DNA of 5,348 nucleotides from Succinatimonas sp. UBA7265 (GTDB lineage: Bacteria > Pseudomonadota > Gammaproteobacteria > Enterobacterales > Succinivibrionaceae). Shown one piece after another: positions 3,770-5,348 of this stretch. The first letter of the stretch is position 1; each line of letters starts with the position of its first letter. Below the pieces are notes generated by a model that ran no database searches, was not told the DNA's origin, and saw nothing but the letters and a program-made list of their open reading frames with translations. The position numbers were made by a program, and so were the translations under genes. The stretch spans positions 1 to 5,348 of the forward strand of contig DKSD01000036.1 of assembly GCA_002473165.1 (NCBI GenBank), read 5' to 3'.

Positions 3770-5348
3770 ATGGCTCAGGCAAGAAACATCAGCGTTTTAA
3801 AGATGCTGCTGGGTGTGAGCGACAAAGCCACCCCGGAGCTCAAGAAGGTGCAAAAGAACTTTGCCGCCTTCAAAAAGAACGTTGAGAAAACCTCGAAAAA
3901 CCTGAGCCGCCTTGCCAAGCTGACGCTTGCGCCGTTTGCGGCCGGGCTTGCGGCCGCGGGGACGGCGCTCAAGTCGAGCGTTTCTTCCATGGTCGAGTAC
4001 GGCTCATCCGTGGACGACACCTCGCGCTCGCTGGGCATAGCCGCAGATTCCTTGCAGGCGTTCAGGTACGCGGCGGATCTCGGGGGATCTTCGGCCGAGG
4101 AAATGGACGGCGCCATCGCGATGCTCAACAAGAACATCGCCAACGCCGCCGCTGGCAAAGGCAAAGATCTTGTAAAGCTCATGGACGCCATGGGCATCAG
4201 CATGAAGAAGTCCGACGGTTCGATGAAGACCGCCGCAGAACTCATGCCTGAGATCGCCGACGCCATCGCAAGGCAGAAAGACAGCACGCAGAAAGCCTAC
4301 ATCGCCACGCAGTTCTTCGGGCGTTCCGGGCAGAACCTGATCAAGACTTTGTCTGACGGTTCCAAGGGGCTCGAGGAAGCGCGCAAAGAGGCTGAGAAGT
4401 TCGGGGTCATCATGTCCGCTGAGGACGTGGAGGCCGCCGCGAAATTCGGCGACAGCATGGGCCGCACGCGCAAAGCTGTGCAGGGCGTGCAGAACGCCAT
4501 CGGCAGACGGCTTCTGCCGGTGCTTCAGCCGATGCTTGATTACTTCAATGATCTGATCGCGGACAACCGCGAGTGGCTCGCAACCGAGATCACGGACGCA
4601 GTCAAAGATCTCGCCAAAGAGCTCATGCCCACGAAGGAAGGGCTCAGAGACGCCGTCAAGGCCACGATCAGCTTTGTTAAAGCGTCCGTAAAGCTGTTCA
4701 GGAAGCTGGGCGGCCTTAAGACCATAGCCATTGCCGTGGGCGCGATCTTCGGCATGAAGCTGGTCGGCTCGTTTGCCGCCACGGTGGTAAGCCTGGTAAA
4801 GCTTGGCGGATCGTTTATTACGCTGGCTAAGTCCGTGGGCGTCGCGATGAAGCTCATCAACGTAGCGTTTATGAGCAACCCGATCACCCTGGTTTTGGCG
4901 CTTATCGCCATGGCCATAGCCGCAATCTATGAGAACTGGGACACCATCGGTCCCTGGCTTAAGGATTCATGGGAGTCGGTCTGCAAGTTCTTCACTGAAC
5001 AGTGGGAGCTTGTTAAAAACAACTGGAGCTACATCTGGGATCTCATCAAGGCCAAATGGGAAGAAGCCAAAGCGAACTTTGATGCGATCTGCAAAGCGTT
5101 CAACGACGCGTGGGACGCGGTCTGCAAGTGGTTTTCAGATCAGTGGGATCAGGCCAAAGCGAACTTTGACGCAAACTGCAAGGCCGTAAGCGATATTTGG
5201 GACGGCATCTGCAAAGGCGTTCAGGACGCGTGGGACGCGGTCTGGAAATGGGTTTCCGACAAAGTCGATGAGAACGTCAAAACCAGTCAGAAACAGCTTG
5301 AGACTTTGCGGCATGTATTCTGCGACATGCTCATGATCTTAACTTTTC
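3770..5348 (+). CDS. Phage tail tape measure protein, 3'-truncated by window edge
   Basis: An ATG at 3770, with GGAGAG (3756-3761) eight bases upstream and one base after the chaperone stop, opens a frame of 526 codons that is still open at the window end. Residues 1-50 are basic and helical. A hydrophobic stretch lies at about 51-67. Residues 75-260 resemble the TP901-type tape measure core (EYGSSVDDTSRSLGIAADSL; AYIATQFFGRSGQNL; IGRRLLPVLQPMLDYF). Hydrophobic segments follow at about 317-345 and 369-386 (NPITLVLALIAMAIAAIYENW), typical of these proteins. From 390 to 500 it becomes Trp-rich and repetitive, with recurring W-x-x-V/I-C-K units. The protein sets tail length and is ejected ahead of the DNA, and its synthesis is coordinated with the two chaperone forms just upstream. 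P2 gpT is several hundred residues, so a good part probably lies outside. The last ~25 codons look unlike the repeats before them. Confidence 0.9.
   Translation, partial: MAQARNISVLKMLLGVSDKATPELKKVQKNFAAFKKNVEKTSKNLSRLAKLTLAPFAAGLAAAGTALKSSVSSMVEYGSSVDDTSRSLGIAADSLQAFRYAADLGGSSAEEMDGAIAMLNKNIANAAAGKGKDLVKLMDAMGISMKKSDGSMKTAAELMPEIADAIARQKDSTQKAYIATQFFGRSGQNLIKTLSDGSKGLEEARKEAEKFGVIMSAEDVEAAAKFGDSMGRTRKAVQGVQNAIGRRLLPVLQPMLDYFNDLIADNREWLATEITDAVKDLAKELMPTKEGLRDAVKATISFVKASVKLFRKLGGLKTIAIAVGAIFGMKLVGSFAATVVSLVKLGGSFITLAKSVGVAMKLINVAFMSNPITLVLALIAMAIAAIYENWDTIGPWLKDSWESVCKFFTEQWELVKNNWSYIWDLIKAKWEEAKANFDAICKAFNDAWDAVCKWFSDQWDQAKANFDANCKAVSDIWDGICKGVQDAWDAVWKWVSDKVDENVKTSQKQLETLRHVFCDMLMILTF
5066..5244 (+). 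repeat. Imperfect direct repeats in the tape measure gene
   Basis: A 17-base unit (5066-5082) recurs identically at 5153-5169, 87 bases or 29 codons apart. A 20-base unit (5105-5124) recurs at 5225-5244, 120 bases or 40 codons apart. Related ATCTGCAAAG words sit between them. All spacings keep the reading frame, so the units encode Trp/Cys/Lys-containing helical repeats (AKANFD; DAWDAV), consistent with growth of the gene by internal duplication. Confidence 0.75.

Noticed and set aside
3775..4287. 170-residue open frame on the - strand
   Set aside because: Lies entirely opposite the tape measure core; low-complexity Ser/Ala/Leu composition is what the reverse complement of Ala/Lys/Asp-rich coding sequence gives.
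4540..4917. 125-residue open frame on the - strand, with 4297-4500 a similar one
   Set aside because: Antisense shadows of the tape measure gene; no recognisable domain or ribosome binding site.
4929..5189. 86-residue + strand frame inside the tape measure gene
   Set aside because: Out-of-frame Ser/Arg/Thr-rich translation of the repeat region.
5311..5330. Inverted repeat GCATGT / ACATGC with an 8-base loop near the window end
   Set aside because: Only 6 bp, inside coding sequence, no T run; short enough to be chance.

Overview
The window carries part of the tail-assembly cluster of a contractile-tailed temperate phage or prophage of the P2/Mu type. The most likely host is a proteobacterium, judged from the tail protein families and strong Shine-Dalgarno sites; the genus cannot be told from the sequence. 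All genes read on the + strand. There are no RNA genes, CRISPR arrays or insertion sequences, and no gap over 300 bases without a gene.

Positions 1-1461 are visibly AT-rich and look like an inserted accessory ('moron'-type) block. It holds the 3' end of an unidentified gene (to 184), a small multi-pass membrane protein (120-521), and a 286-residue protein of unknown function with a CxCxxC motif (543-1403). A strong intrinsic terminator (1435-1461) closes the block.

Positions 1483-5348 are GC-richer, tightly packed tail genes. In order they are a gpU-like tail protein, a gpW/gp25-like baseplate wedge protein, an unusual gpJ-sheath chimera, the tail tube protein, the tail assembly chaperone with a -1 frameshift extension, and the start of the tape measure protein, which runs off the window. 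Short gaps or overlaps and good ribosome binding sites suggest one late transcript.

The main anomaly is the 207-residue frame at 2236-2859. Its first ~120 residues look like the N-terminal part of baseplate protein J, and its last ~80 look like the C-terminus of a tail sheath protein. In the P2 order (W, J, I, H, G, sheath, tube, E/E', T) this is what one in-frame deletion from inside J to inside the sheath gene would leave. It would remove tail protein I, the fibre genes and most of the sheath. The prophage would then be unable to build a normal contractile tail, unless the join is an assembly artefact or the genes lie elsewhere.

The second notable structure is the chaperone frameshift site: a T TTT TTC heptamer (3577-3583) followed almost at once by a 9-bp hairpin whose 3' arm contains the zero-frame stop codon.
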